Shown here: positions 10,523-21,801 of the stretch, piece after piece
Layout: every line of letters begins with the position of its first letter
Numbering within the stretch: the stretch's first letter is position 1
Notes under the pieces: generated by a model
What the model saw: the letters and a program-made list of their open reading frames with translations, nothing else
Database searches by the model: none
What the model was told of the DNA's origin: nothing
Position numbers and translations under genes: made by a program
NCBI RefSeq assembly: GCF_000516985.1
Contig: NW_006917092.1
Location: 6,203,888 to 6,267,887, forward strand
Length of the DNA stretch: 64,000 nt
DNA from: Pestalotiopsis fici W106-1
Lineage: Eukaryota; Ascomycota; Sordariomycetes; Amphisphaeriales; Sporocadaceae
Direction of reading: 5' to 3'

Positions 10523-11912
10523 TTACAGCCAACTTGGTGGGGGATCCTCCCTTGCTATATCCCATACACTGTCGACCAACTCGACCATGGCGGGGGAAAG
10601 TGCACCTGCCAAGCAAGACTTTAGATTGTCATCGATTTGTGACAGCGAGCTTCCACTCACGACTATGGCATCACCATATTGACCTGATAATGCCGAATGG
10701 TGCAAGAGCCAGCGCAAAGCAACCTCATGGCTCCGCATTCCAGCTTTCTCGGCCCCATCACACAACTTGAACGCCGCCTCGACGACCGCTCTTCGGTCGT
10801 AGAACTGTAAGGCCAGAGCCTTGTTGGTTGGTACTGGTACCTCACGGAAAACGACGAAGAAGAAGGTTCTTGATGGAAAACGATTGTCTAACTAGCTACG
10901 GGCCACGAGATTGATGATTATCAGGCTTGATGATCTCTCAGTCTAGTTGTGGCAATGTGTAGCAAAAGTTGATGAAAGAAGAGGGCGGAAAGCTACAGTG
11001 GCTGCGGGGGAAATTAGGTACTAGTACCTAGTGTGGTGCCTAGCACCTAACAAGAACCGTCGAAATATATTCCCAACTCTCCCCTGTTAGGAAAGTAGAC
11101 GTATCAGCAATCCAAGTCTTCTTTGGGGATATTTTTATACCATAGGAAGGTGCTGTGACAACTCTTACGTCTTGTTTCCAACGACCACTTTGCTTCCTTG
11201 CTGCCGCATCGCCGGTCTGGGTACCACTGAACAGGCCTCCCGCAGCCGGAGAGTAGGCATAGTAGCTCAATTCCAGCTTACGTAGCAAAGGCAACAGTTC
11301 ATCCTCTTCGCCTCCAGCCACAGCGTTGTAGTGACCTTGGTAGACCGAGGGTACGACCCAGTTCTCTCGGCGACAAACATGGACCATTTGCTTTACCTCT
11401 GCTGGCGCAAGATTGGAGAAGCCAAAATTGTCGAACTTTCCTGCCCGATGGGCATCATTCATTGCCTTGCACTGTTCCTCGAGAGGGGTCTGCCGATCAA
11501 ATTCGTGCAGATAGTAGGTATTTGCCTTGTCTATGCCGAGCAGGTCGATTGAGGTGTTTACTTCTGCCAAGATTCGCTCCCTGTGCAGCGTAGGACTTGC
11601 ATGGACCTTGCTGTCTATCATTGCCCATTCTTTGGCATTGGTTTGCCCCAACAAAGGTTCACATGATCCGGGGCGTTCGGGTGAGTACAGCCTGGCCGTA
11701 TCGATATGCGTAAAGCCGTAGCTGCGGAACAAATCCAAGCAGGCTTGGGCTGCAGGGACTGTATAGAAATTCTTGACAAGTGCGTCATCTTGGGAGCCTA
11801 TGCACCCAGTGCCGAGTATCACCTCGACCTCTAATGTTGTCCGTGTTATGTCGAATGTTTTGGTTGGATCTTCAGTCAGTCGTTGTAGGACTGACTGCGT
11901 GGAGAAAGACAA
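10523..11912 (-). CDS. Aldo-keto reductase (AKR7/aflatoxin-aldehyde-reductase-like), start codon missing
   Basis: Minus-strand exons 11912-11169 and 10840-10523 read through a 328-nt intron (GTAAGA donor, pyrimidine-rich acceptor, phase 0) and give about 350 residues, the usual AKR7 length. Visible: VILGTGCIG, IDTARLYSP (catalytic Asp and Tyr), DSKV (Lys), YYLHEFDR (His), GFSNL, and in the second exon HEVALRWLLHHSALSG and VVSGSSLSQIDDNL. The family reduces aldehydes and ketones with NADPH. No ATG precedes VILGTG in frame: the frame opens with TTG at 11912, and the codon where an initiator would fit (11849-11847) is ATA. Either an upstream exon was missed or the start was lost. The intron is far longer than others in the window. 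Confidence 0.62.
10841..11168 (-). other. Unusually long 328-nt intron with palindromes
   Basis: This intron of the aldo-keto reductase holds a perfect 16-bp palindrome at 11015-11030 (arms TAGGTACT and AGTACCTA) followed at once by a hairpin with arms GGTGC (11035-11039) and GCACC (11043-11047). Introns elsewhere in the window are about 50-135 nt. It may be an insertion that became, or enlarged, an intron. Confidence 0.5.
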
Positions 11913-13379
11913 CTAAGAAGAACTATGGAAATAATAAGGCCAATATTATAACCTGCTAAGCGGCTCTCAGATATGTAAATAACTGGTTTTATAATAGTTG
12001 AGGCAACAGATTGCGTGCCTGGGCTGGTAGTTTATAACTTTTCAGAACAAGACTACCTGCCATATCTACTCTACCACCACCGATGACCGCGTCCTTGGCA
12101 TGTCTTCAACACACTGCTTTTTGCTACACATTATGCTTGCATTTCTAGACTCGGCGTGATAATGGTGTCCTTGAGTGTGATGGTCGGTAAGCAACTTGTA
12201 AGCCGCAGTCCAAACAAGAAAAAATGGCTCCGGACCCTAGTCATTTCTCCAAGCGGAAACATAAAGTAGCTCGTGATAGCATTGTGTCCGCCATGCTTGG
12301 CGTCAGATTTGCGCAAAGTCTGGTTGCTCAAAAGTCACCAACAGCATTTTGTGGTTGACTGTGGCCAAGAAAATGTCAATGCGCCAAATATGTGGTAAGA
12401 TAATGATACATCGGCAATTGTTGAAGCTATCGAGTGGTTCTCGACCGAATCCATGAACGTCCCAGGTCTCACAACATTCAAGTAACGCCGATCATCCAAA
12501 CGCAAGGTAGGTAAGTAGCGCATCATGAGAAGTAATGAGGATTTATTTTTGCAGTCACCAGTAGCATGGATCTGTGACAGATAAAAAACTACATATTCAT
12601 TGGGTACGAGAGCCAATTTAGGACAACTGCCTCCTTGACATGGCAAGGAGCTAGATATCTTGGACCATCTCTTGAGCCCATTGTAGGGCATCATGAATGT
12701 GCCCAGGTGCGGATTGATCATAATGACAATGAATCAAGAACAGTGTGGAAAAGCATGGGCACATTGATGAAATCAAGACCATAGTCAATGCACGAATTCT
12801 TCGTAATATATGCGTCTTACACGTTTGTATCCGGATCGGGACCACCAGGCAATAAAAAACGACGATGTGTCACTGCATCGCCCGAGTGTTGTTTCAGTTG
12901 TTTAGTGTCTCTCTTCTCGGTTGAATGCTCGTGAGAGCTGCAAGGCGAGACAGCTGGATGCAAGGGCCAAGCTCGAAAATCACAAGGGGGATTAATCACA
13001 ATATCGTAGTCTTCTAGAGGAGTGAACGATGCAATGCGTATTTCTTGGGACAAAATCAAGACAAAGCCGTGTTGATGATTGATAAGAGATTCAATGCTGC
13101 ATTTAACAGGTCGGTACCGAAGCCATGTATCGAAAGAGCCAAAAATAGCTCAAATTTAACTTTTGGGGCATTCCAAACTCTTGGCTTCAGCCTCTTCCAT
13201 ATTAGTTAATGATATGCTTAATCAGATCATCAGCCCCTGATGGATCATATCATTTACGGGCCGCAGACCCACAGCGCCGCCGTTCTGTCTCTTCATGTCG
13301 CGTTCTTAATCAGCCTCCTTCCCAAGTTTGATTTTCTGTTCCTGTTCCGTGACAAAAACTGCATCATTAATAGTTCGCG
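11913..13379. other. Intergenic, no supported gene
   Basis: About 1.5 kb with only short open frames on both strands, none with a recognisable family. The minus-strand fragments at 12335-13059 do not join into a domain. It contains the presumed promoter of the gene at 13380. Confidence 0.5.
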
Positions 13380-14219
13380 ATGAGCTACGGGCCAATATCC
13401 ATGGACTCGCACAAAGAGGCGATGGCAAGGTCGCTTCCTTATCAAGCGGGCTTGGAGATAGCGCCTCAGTACCATGACCAAGACCCTCAGCATGTCCACC
13501 CCCAGTACACAGAGAATTTCCAGGGCCCACCGACCCCCCCTCTGATCAAACCAGAACAAAAGCCAGAGCGTACAATACTTGGCATGCGAAGGACAACATT
13601 TCTGCTTTCAGTGGCACTGGTCATAGTTATTATCGCAGCGGCTGTAGGGGGTGGGGTTGGCGGCTCCATGGCGGCCATGAACAAGAAAAGGTGAGCATAA
13701 TCAGGGGTCCGCTGTTACAGAATGTCGCGCTGATTGAGTTTCCTTTGCCTGGTCAGCTCCGCATGTGACGACGGATATTCCGCTACGGCGACTGTCACCG
13801 CCACAGCAACCGTCACTGCAGCGGTAGTCTCCGGCGCGACTGGCACGTCGACTTCAGATGGTCTGGTTGTACCAACGGGTGTTGTGGCGCTGGATTGCCC
13901 ATCGCTGACCGACGTGGATCAAATCATCACGCTGTCCGACTCTGTATCGACATTTAAACCAACATGCGGCACAAACTACTTTGGCGCGGATATTGTTTCT
14001 GTCATTTCGTACACATTTAATGATTGTCTTCGGGGTTGTGCGTCCATGAACTACTATTTGGGCAACACGACCTGTGCTGCCGTTTCTTTCGTTGCCAATC
14101 AAACTTATCAAATACCCCAGAATTACGGTAATTGCTTTCTCAAGACGAGCACTGGAAGAACGGATACAGGATTGGGCGACGGAATCGTAAGCGCATCTCT
14201 TACGTCTCATACAACTTAG
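13380..14219 (+). CDS. Single-pass membrane protein with PAN/Apple-like Cys-rich ectodomain
   Basis: Exons 13380-13690 and 13757-14219 (66-nt intron) give 257 aa. Residues 1-75 are Pro/Gln/His-rich and probably cytosolic. About residues 76-100 form one transmembrane helix (TFLLSVALVIVIIAAAVGGG) followed by a KKR stop-transfer cluster at the exon junction. A Thr/Ala/Val-rich stalk leads to a Cys-rich region with CPSLTDVD, CGTNYFGADI, CLRGCASMNY, CAAVSF and NCFLKT. That Cys pattern is common to fungal surface proteins with a PAN/Apple-like fold, which bind carbohydrate or protein. The splice acceptor was chosen because the nearer one hits a stop. Function unknown; probably a surface or wall-associated protein. 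Confidence 0.75.
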
Positions 14220-15241
14220 ACCTCCAGAGATCAGGGGATGGGCATTCCTAAGTAGGCATCCAAGAAAATGTCATAAACTAGGATCCATATAGAAACACTT
14301 GGAATGAATTGCTGTACCGAATTCAGCCTCATGGCTCCCAGCTCTAATAGGCCAATGAAGGGCTTCTTCTCGAGGCCAAGTACGCTGTTCTCCACGGCGG
14401 CGCAATTGTCACAGTAATCCAAATTTGAAAAACTTCAGCTCATAAGGCTTGCTACGTATGGAGCATGCAGTGATGTATGTGGTAGCGTACGAACCGGGAA
14501 GGCTATGAGCTGGGTTGGTTATAGCCGTACAAGGTCATGAAATATTGTTTCTATAGTATACCTAATCTCACAATTTGAATATTCATAGGAAATGAGATAC
14601 ACGTTACGGATTCTGAATGGATTGTCGATAGAGTGCCGGTAACCCTTAGTGTGAATCTCCTCTATGCTCAGCACCTTTCCGTGACCGTTGGGAGGGTGAG
14701 TGGACCTTCTCATTTTTTCAAATGCCGTCAGCAAGCTTTTCATGCTTTCCAACGAAAAAAGGAAAAGGGACTCATTATCCTCGTAGATGACATGTATTCA
14801 AGAAATGAACAAGCAGGAAGCATACATGCGTCTTGGGAAAGTTGGTGATTCACAATACTCGAAGGTGTTCGCTTGTAAAACGTTTGCTATCCTAACTTTT
14901 CAATCGGCAATTTGAAGAGTAACTGAATGTCTGCCATGGAAGAGTGATGCAAAAGCTGCGCAGAGATTACATACATATTCAGTGCCTCGGATAGTGCATA
15001 TTCACTGACCTGATTGCCAGATGTCACGTCTGAATCAATCTCGATTGCGGTCGCTTCGCAGCAGACTTCAAGTGTTCCTTTTCTATATAAAACGCCATCG
15101 TAGAACAATATTTCTTTCTTTAAAAACACATTTCTACTCACCAGACTGTCCCTAAATAGAGAACAGAGCTTTTTATCGAACGCTGATTTCGTATCTTGCG
15201 CAAGAAATATCTCCCAACACACCACCCAACACACAACAACA
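14220..15241. other. Intergenic with TATA-like element
   Basis: No supported gene. TATATAAAA at 15084-15092 lies about 150 bp before the next start codon, and a C/A-rich leader (CACCACCCAACACAC) runs into the ATG. Confidence 0.55.
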
Positions 15242-16147
15242 ATGTCGGACCTCGACGGCACAATGAGCAATTTACCAAATGTTTACCCTACCGAGGGGCC
15301 AATTGCCCCAAAGGCCATGAATTCCATGTGGTGGTTCTTCCGCAACAAGGGTGAGCTGGAGGCCTATCACTTGATACTGCAACAGATCTCGCATAATCTC
15401 AGGCATTTGGGAGAACTGGCGGCGATTGCTCAAAAGCGACTAAAGGAATGTTCACCCGCCGATCCAACAACCGAGGCCGTGGTCAAGGCAATCAGCATCG
15501 ACGTGACCAAGGCAATGCAGATTGACCAATCGAAGTACGACAAGATGAGAGACATGGAATTGAGTGATTCCGGTAGCCAGCATTTCGAGGACCTTCCTCA
15601 GCACACCCGTGACGCATGGATCACTGAATACGTGATGGCACTGAGACACAGAGAAAACCTCGAAAAGTACACAGAGGAGTGGATGAAATGGCTTGTGCGT
15701 AAGCCTGTTTCTCACAGTACACCAAGGCCTCCGTCAAGGATGGATTACGCCGATGCCGAGGCTGCTTGCATGGCAAACTGGTCTGACGAGACCGAAGGAA
15801 AGATATTCGAGATGCTTAACGACAAGATTAATTCCAGTCAAAGTAAAGTGTGGAACCTATATAAAACTACCGGTCGTATCGAGTACAATCCGTCAGCCGG
15901 TAGAGAGGCTCGGGATTGGAGGCGCAGGATTGCCTCCATCTACAAGAGGGGGTTCTGGAAGATACGATACGGAGACGATGTCCAGAAGCAAACAAAGTTC
16001 AAAGATCTATCGACTGCAACTCAACGCAGATGGATAGAGGATTACATGACGGCAGACGCAATCGTCGACGAGGTTGACGGCATAGTGGGTGAGTGGCTCA
16101 ACCTCACGCTGCAGCTGAATGGACCACCCCTCAGCCCGCCTCGTTGA
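15242..16147 (+). CDS. Hypothetical 301-aa protein with an internal duplication
   Basis: Single exon, ATG at 15242 in a CAACA-ATG context. No known domain recognised. The protein is soluble, rich in Trp, Arg and Glu, and probably helical. Two segments resemble each other: about residues 98-152 (FEDLPQHTRDAWITEYVMA) and about 235-290 (FKDLSTATQRRWIEDYMTA), each followed by an acidic helix ending in EEWMKWL or GEWLNL. This suggests an old tandem duplication of a roughly 55-residue helical unit. No signal peptide or membrane segment. TATA-like element and leader upstream support expression. Confidence 0.7.
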   Translation: MSDLDGTMSNLPNVYPTEGPIAPKAMNSMWWFFRNKGELEAYHLILQQISHNLRHLGELAAIAQKRLKECSPADPTTEAVVKAISIDVTKAMQIDQSKYDKMRDMELSDSGSQHFEDLPQHTRDAWITEYVMALRHRENLEKYTEEWMKWLVRKPVSHSTPRPPSRMDYADAEAACMANWSDETEGKIFEMLNDKINSSQSKVWNLYKTTGRIEYNPSAGREARDWRRRIASIYKRGFWKIRYGDDVQKQTKFKDLSTATQRRWIEDYMTADAIVDEVDGIVGEWLNLTLQLNGPPLSPPR

Positions 16148-18864
16148 ACGAATCCGAAAGCAGGAACGACTTGATTGACTGATAGAAGGAGAGGCCATAG
16201 TTGGTGACCATTCGAGGCACATGGAACCATGTTAACAGTCAATTGATATCATGTTACCCACGATGACATTGTTCTGTTTCTGCGTGTTACTGCCACACTT
16301 GCATGCACAGACCTCATTTTACTCTCCAAATCTCCAAGACCTCCAAGACTGCCAAGTGCCAAAGGAATTTGCCATGACCAATTGTATTCAACAAAGGCAC
16401 GTGAGGGCTCCCGACGGAGAAGCATGATAGTTTTGCAAATGATGTGATGATTTCCGACGGATCACAAAGGATCGCTGTGCTCGAACACGGCAATCTAAAG
16501 ACAATTACAAAGTCGAGTCAGCCATCGTACGTTTCATGTTAAATTCGCGGCCGCTAAAATATGGCCCAAAAGATCGTGAACGGCGTTTCGTTCCTCGCAA
16601 AGGCTACTGAGAATCCATTCCGTCCCTCCTCATCGAGTACTTTGTACACTATCTATTACCTTACCCAACTACCGACCGTGCGTGCGGTTGCGGTTGGACC
16701 TGGATTTTGTCCATGACTCCATGTGGTTCCCCACATTGACTCGGCCAAAAGCCCAGGCCAAATTCCAGAATGTCTTTGCGTTGCAATCGGCACCGCAGAT
16801 TGTCAGTGCTCATGTGGATGGATAGATGCAAAGATCAACATGGCCCATGACATGTCCGTCAATAGTCTGTTATCTTCCAGCTCGTGCAGCTCCGAAGCTC
16901 GTACGAAATGGTAAGCTGCAGCTGTTGCCAATGACATATGACATCGGAACCCCCCACGACCCGGTTGCCGCCGTCAGTAGGTAGGCAGTAGCTAGGTAGA
17001 GACGAATATGCACAACATGGCTCCGCGAACGGGGGGCCGGGTGCGGAAAACATGAATGACTTCAATTCCACTCCAGTGCATCACTAAATGCATCAGATTC
17101 AGGGACCAAGGACGAGGCATTCTCCCGATTAAGCAAGCAGAAAAGGTTCAGTCCCCTCACGTCAGGGCTAATAAGCTTTTTGCGACACCGTTCATCCTCG
17201 GCGGGAGTCCACTTTGGCCGTAGCCTTCGTATCGCTGACCATTGCAAATGGAGCTGGGCGGAATATGGATCCTCGCAACAAATAAAATATACTATTAGAC
17301 TCGTAGATCCGTAGCCATAGCGGCCGCGTTTAGTCCAGGATATACTTTAGCGTGCGGACAACTGAGTTGCTGTGTGCTGACTTCGGGCGACGTCAAGACC
17401 CTCTTATCATACCTAGGTACATACCTGCAGGTAGTACCTTGCGGGATGTGGCTGGCTGATCAGAGCCTCTTTGCCATACTGAGGCCTCGCTTATAGCCAT
17501 GTTACGTGTGTCTGCCGGTGGGTAGTAATGGTGTTTTGTGTGACGAAAAGGCATTGAGTTGCAGCATCGTGGAGGCAATGCAACGCTCCTTTTTACGACA
17601 CACATGGGACATGAGATTCGTCCGAAAAGAAAATGATTTTTTAGAAAATAAAAGGAAAAAAGAATCCACACAGCCTAGAAGCCAGCTAGTCATCCAGCCC
17701 AAAGAGCCAACCAGCAACGCCCCTAGCGGAAGCTAATTGGCGAATCGGACGCCAAGATCCGAATTTGGCGTGCGCTCGGATCGCCTGTCATTGCACCTCT
17801 GGGCCTGAGAGCAATAAACCCGCCCGGGATTGTGATACAACTCGGCTACTGAACCGCGAGCCGTGCCCTGTATTGGCATGGCTGGTCTGTCTAGCTCCAG
17901 AGATCGTCTGAAATCATTCAATTGTTTCTTCTGCCCTCTTGGGCTCATGATCGTCCCAAGGTTGAAGTCCCTTACGTTGACATGCCGCAGGCGACGAGAG
18001 CCGGGACGATACGTATTACCCTTGGGTACCAATAAGCTTCAAACACTTCACGCCCTGAAAAAGAAGACCTGGTTTTACTATTCAAAAAATAGATGTGTTG
18101 AATTTCACAGGTATGTAATCCTTGGATCTACCGCGTAATGTCCGTTATCGTGGCCACGACAGACCAAGAACAGCGACGGTGACCGAGGCTTCACCTAGAC
18201 GGACACCCGCCACGGGCTGCGGCCTGACGACTTGTCAGCACTGAGCAATCCACCCCGAACGTCTTCTATTTTCCCCTCTGAGCTCTCCCTGCATTTGCCC
18301 TTCACCTGTTTCAGAACCTCTGCAGCACAATGCATCTACGTGGGAGACCAGTTTTAGGGAGTCTGGGCTTTTTTTGCCCGCCCTAGTTAGAATCCGGGGG
18401 CAGAACACATCGGCGCACTGGCCGTAACCGGAATGGTCTTGGAAGTCTTACTGTGCTGCTCATGAGACGATGCAACCCACCCTACCATAGAAACTCGCCC
18501 ACGGTCCTTGATACGGGCTCACGGAGTGTTCTGAGCAGCGCAAATGTCCGCTGCTCGAAGTCTCGAGTCTCCACTTGTTTTCTTTCCCAATTACTCCTTA
18601 CTTGTCCAGTAGATCATCCATCTCTGGATCGTGGTTGTGATGGATACTGGAAAAGCTGGATAGACTGTGGGGCTCTGCTACGCTCGATGCTCGGGGGTCT
18701 TCCCTTGGCGACCCAAGGACGATCAGACCTAGGATGTTTGGTTACCTACCTTCTTATTCTTCCAAGGATATGAACAAGCTGTGTCCTCTCTCCAATGATC
18801 CGCAGTCATGGGGACCTTGCACTTTTCATTTTCTCCTTCTCTATAACTCTTATAGGCCTTCAAT
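16148..18864. other. 2.7-kb stretch without a supported gene
   Basis: Many short frames on both strands, none with a domain or continuing over splice signals. It holds two NotI sites (near 16549 and 17321), several CCTAGGTA/GGTACCTA-like short palindromes (near 16980-17000 and 17411-17440) and pyrimidine runs. It may be a long promoter region of the CFEM receptor or hold non-coding RNA; neither can be decided by reading. Confidence 0.5.
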
Positions 18865-20281
18865 ATGATCTGGCGGACGATAGGCTTCAGCTTCTTACTC
18901 GCTGCCATGTCGGCAGGCGGCGTACTCGGCCAGTCGGTGGCAGATATGATCTCTTCAGTGCCTGAATGTGCTGTAAGTAAATGCATGACAATATGCAGAT
19001 CACATATGATGGAGGCTGACTGACAGTATTCGCTAGTTGCCATGTGTTGTCCAAGGTGTCTTGGGCGGTGGTTGCCCCATGACGGATGTCAAACTACTCG
19101 AGGACTGTGTGTGCACGAATAACACGCTGATGGCCGGCCTTTCGACTTGCGTTCAGACGTCCTGTGACTTTGCCGACCAGGTCACATCCGGCAATCTTCT
19201 CATGACCATGTGCGCCGCCTATCCCAAGGAATCCCGCGTCGGCGAGGTACGAACCGTGGCCATTGTGGCGCTGGCCTTGTCGTCAGCCGTGGTGACGGCC
19301 CGGTGCATTGCCCGAGTCCAAATGACCAAGAGACTATGGAGCGACGACTGGACCGCCATCTTTGCCACCATCATCCTGCTCGGCGGTGCTGGTCTGGAAC
19401 TGGCGGCTTCGAACCTCGGCTTTGGTCTTCATTTCTGGGACGTGTACGTGAATAAGGCGACGCGGCTGCTGCAAATGTTCTACACCATTGAGATCTTCTA
19501 CACGTGGGTCAAGCTGATCGCCAAGGCGTCCATCATCTTTCTGTACATGAGAGTCTTCACGGCTAGATGGTTTCGCCGAGCTTGCTATGGCTGTTTGGCA
19601 TACTGCTGCATATCTCTTACCATCTTCACTTTCGTCATTGCATTCCAATGCTCGCCCGTCGAGGGTGTCTGGAACCGCTTCATCAGCAAAAAGTGCCTCG
19701 ACGTCAACGCTATTGGATATGCGGGAGCGGTGCTCTCTGTAGTCGAGGACATTGTGCTTATTGTACTGCCAATGCCGGAACTCCGAAAACTGCAGATCAG
19801 TGGACGTAAGCGTATCGGTGTTGCGCTGATGTTTGTTCTGGCGTCGTTGTAAGTTGATTCCTAGACACCATTGAAGACCTTGAATACTAATCATTCATTC
19901 TTTAGTGCGACGGTCACGAGCATGATTCGCCTCAAATACTTGGTTCAATTCAGTACCACGTTGGATAGCACGTTTGACAATGTTGACGCTATTGTGTGGT
20001 CGACGATTGAGCTAACCTGCATCATCGTATGCGGTTCCTTACCACCACTGCGACCGTGGTTTGGAAAGCTCATCCCTTCCATCAATACCATCAAGTCCAT
20101 CAGCAAGGCTGGGGCCCGCTCTAGGAGCAAGTCGAGCCCCTCGAATCCCAGGTCTGGAAATATGACGGACCAAAGCCAGTCGAGGACGTACTACCCAGAG
20201 GACAAGGAGCTGAGATCACCATCCAGCGATGAATACCCTTTGAAGCCGATGGATCACAAGAAGATCTGGAATGAGCCTTGA
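18865..20281 (+). CDS. CFEM-domain PTH11-like G-protein-coupled receptor
   Basis: Exons 18865-18972, 19037-19848 and 19906-20281 give 431 aa. A signal peptide (about 1-22, ending VLGQS) precedes a CFEM domain with cysteines in CALPC, GGGCP, CVCTN, CVQTSC and MCAAYP. Then come about seven membrane helices starting at VRTVAIVALALSSAVV, including the family-typical DDWTAIFA, YTWVKLIAKASIIFLYMR, FQCSPVEGVWNR and MPELRKLQ. The C-terminal tail is Ser/Lys-rich and cytosolic. PTH11-type receptors act in surface and host sensing upstream of cAMP and MAPK pathways in plant and insect pathogens; the ligand here is unknown. The first intron falls inside the CFEM domain, between CA and LPC. Confidence 0.88.
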
Positions 20282-20366
20282 CATTGTAGAAGAGCAAAAT
20301 AGCTACATCTGAATAGACGATCGTAATGACAATCCTGGACCCCAAATCTTCCATCGTGACATGAAT

Positions 20367-21460
20367 TTAGCCGCCGTGCTTTCGGCGCCTTTGTTCGCGT
20401 AGATGCTCGTCCCGGTGACGCTTCTTTTCCTCCATGACAACTTCGTACACCTCGGGGGCACTTTTTCGAAGAGCCCAGTTACGTCGGCGTCTGGCGGCTT
20501 TGATCTGACGAGCCGGATTGGGTTTAACGCCGTATCGGTTGAGCTCTACCTGTGGAGCCTGACTATTGTTAGCGAGAGACCAAATTACGACCTCATGACT
20601 GAGTATTGTCACTCACACTGGGGGTGGTGGCAGCGGCATGGTGCGCCTGAGGAGGGCTTGCGGTCTCAGGTAGCGAGGACTCGTGTCTCTCGACGTTCTC
20701 GTCGATGCCGTGGGAACATTCAAGGGCGAGGAAGGCCTAAAGGGATGTCAGTCGAACATGGTAAGCTCCTAGCGGGACTCTACCTTTGACCGGAGGTCTG
20801 CATTATGGGAAGAGCCATGATGGGTACTTACCGGTCCTGCGTCGATGCCGGGATCGTCAATGGCACTGTTGAGGGCTTGCTCCATTCGAGCCTCGGCCAT
20901 GCGAGCCTCTGCGCGCTCGTAACTATCGTCAGCATCGATAATCCACTGACGCCTGACCTTGAGTCCGTCGCTCATCTGTTGCTCCGTCAAAAGGTTGCGA
21001 TCCTTGGCATCTTGCATCAGTCGAGTAAAGTCCCGAGCTGCTCGCATAGTGGAATGAAGAGTCTTTTCCTGGTGTTCCAGATCTGCCTCCAATTGACGCA
21101 TCGTGGGTTTATGACTGTTGAAAGGACGCGGGTTGCCCGTGTCAACGACTACGCAGTCATCCCACGGGCTTCGGTGAGTTGATTCCGATGGCATACTGGC
21201 GGTTGTTCGTAGAAGAAGGCCAGCCAGTAGTTGGTCGTAAGTTGGGACGGAGACGCCCTCTAGAATGATGATTAGTTGAAAGTTTTGGCCTTGGGACGGA
21301 AGGCGCATCAAACGACTTTAGTCCTTTCAAGGCCCCACGAGGGGAAATAAAAAGTCAATTGAGGGAATCCTATTAGCTAGGAAGCAGGTACAGATCTTGA
21401 CGACGATGACGATGACGATGGTGATGTTGGCGGCGTCGGCGGACTCAGGAACCGGAACAT
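20367..21460 (-). CDS. Hypothetical coiled-coil protein, basic C-terminus
   Basis: Minus-strand exons proposed at 21460-21392, 21257-20832, 20736-20617 and 20558-20367 give 268 aa with matching phases. The N-terminus (MFRFLSPPTPPTSP) is followed by a Ser run coded by a TCN repeat. The middle (MRQLEADLEHQEKTLHSTM, then DSYERAEARMAEARMEQAL) is a strongly helical coiled coil. The C-terminus is very basic (ARQIKAARRRRNWALRK and REQRRRKHGG), possibly a nuclear localisation or nucleic-acid contact. No family assigned. The first donor (GTACCT) is weak and the third exon is open in two frames, so boundaries there are uncertain. Convergent with the CFEM receptor; 3' ends 85 bp apart. Confidence 0.55.
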
Positions 21461-21801
21461 ACCACCATTGACATGACGGACTGGCTGATACCAGCTGAAC
21501 ACTTTGTCAATCAATAATTTGAGGACATAACTCAGCCTTTCGCCGATATCATTATATATAGCCCATCACTTTTCTGACTGAATAATGATCGTATTGCATG
21601 AGGCATGGATGAGTGGGTGTCTGTATATAAAGGTTGAGTCTTATGAATGCACTGGGTTTATTCATGTGACTGTCTCTGTCAATCTCTTTCAACTCTCTTT
21701 CACAAGTCATGCGGAAAAGTACTGGCGAATACCTAGATGACATCAAATCGATTGATTCCTGGCGCACATTCTTGTGCTCAGGATCTCAGTACAAAGGTAA
21801 A
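21461..21801. other. Intergenic between two minus-strand genes
   Basis: Nothing recognised except the presumed promoter of the gene ending at 20367 and the 3' flank of the epoxide hydrolase gene. Confidence 0.5.

Noticed and set aside
12335..13059. Overlapping minus-strand frames that vaguely recall HET-type text
   Set aside because: Pieces lie in different frames without splice signals, and no HET signature (YxALSYxWG, WIDxxCINQ) can be read.
16540..17330. Two NotI sites as possible vector or insertion ends
   Set aside because: Flanking sequence has no vector feature or target duplication; two 8-mers in GC-balanced DNA can occur by chance.
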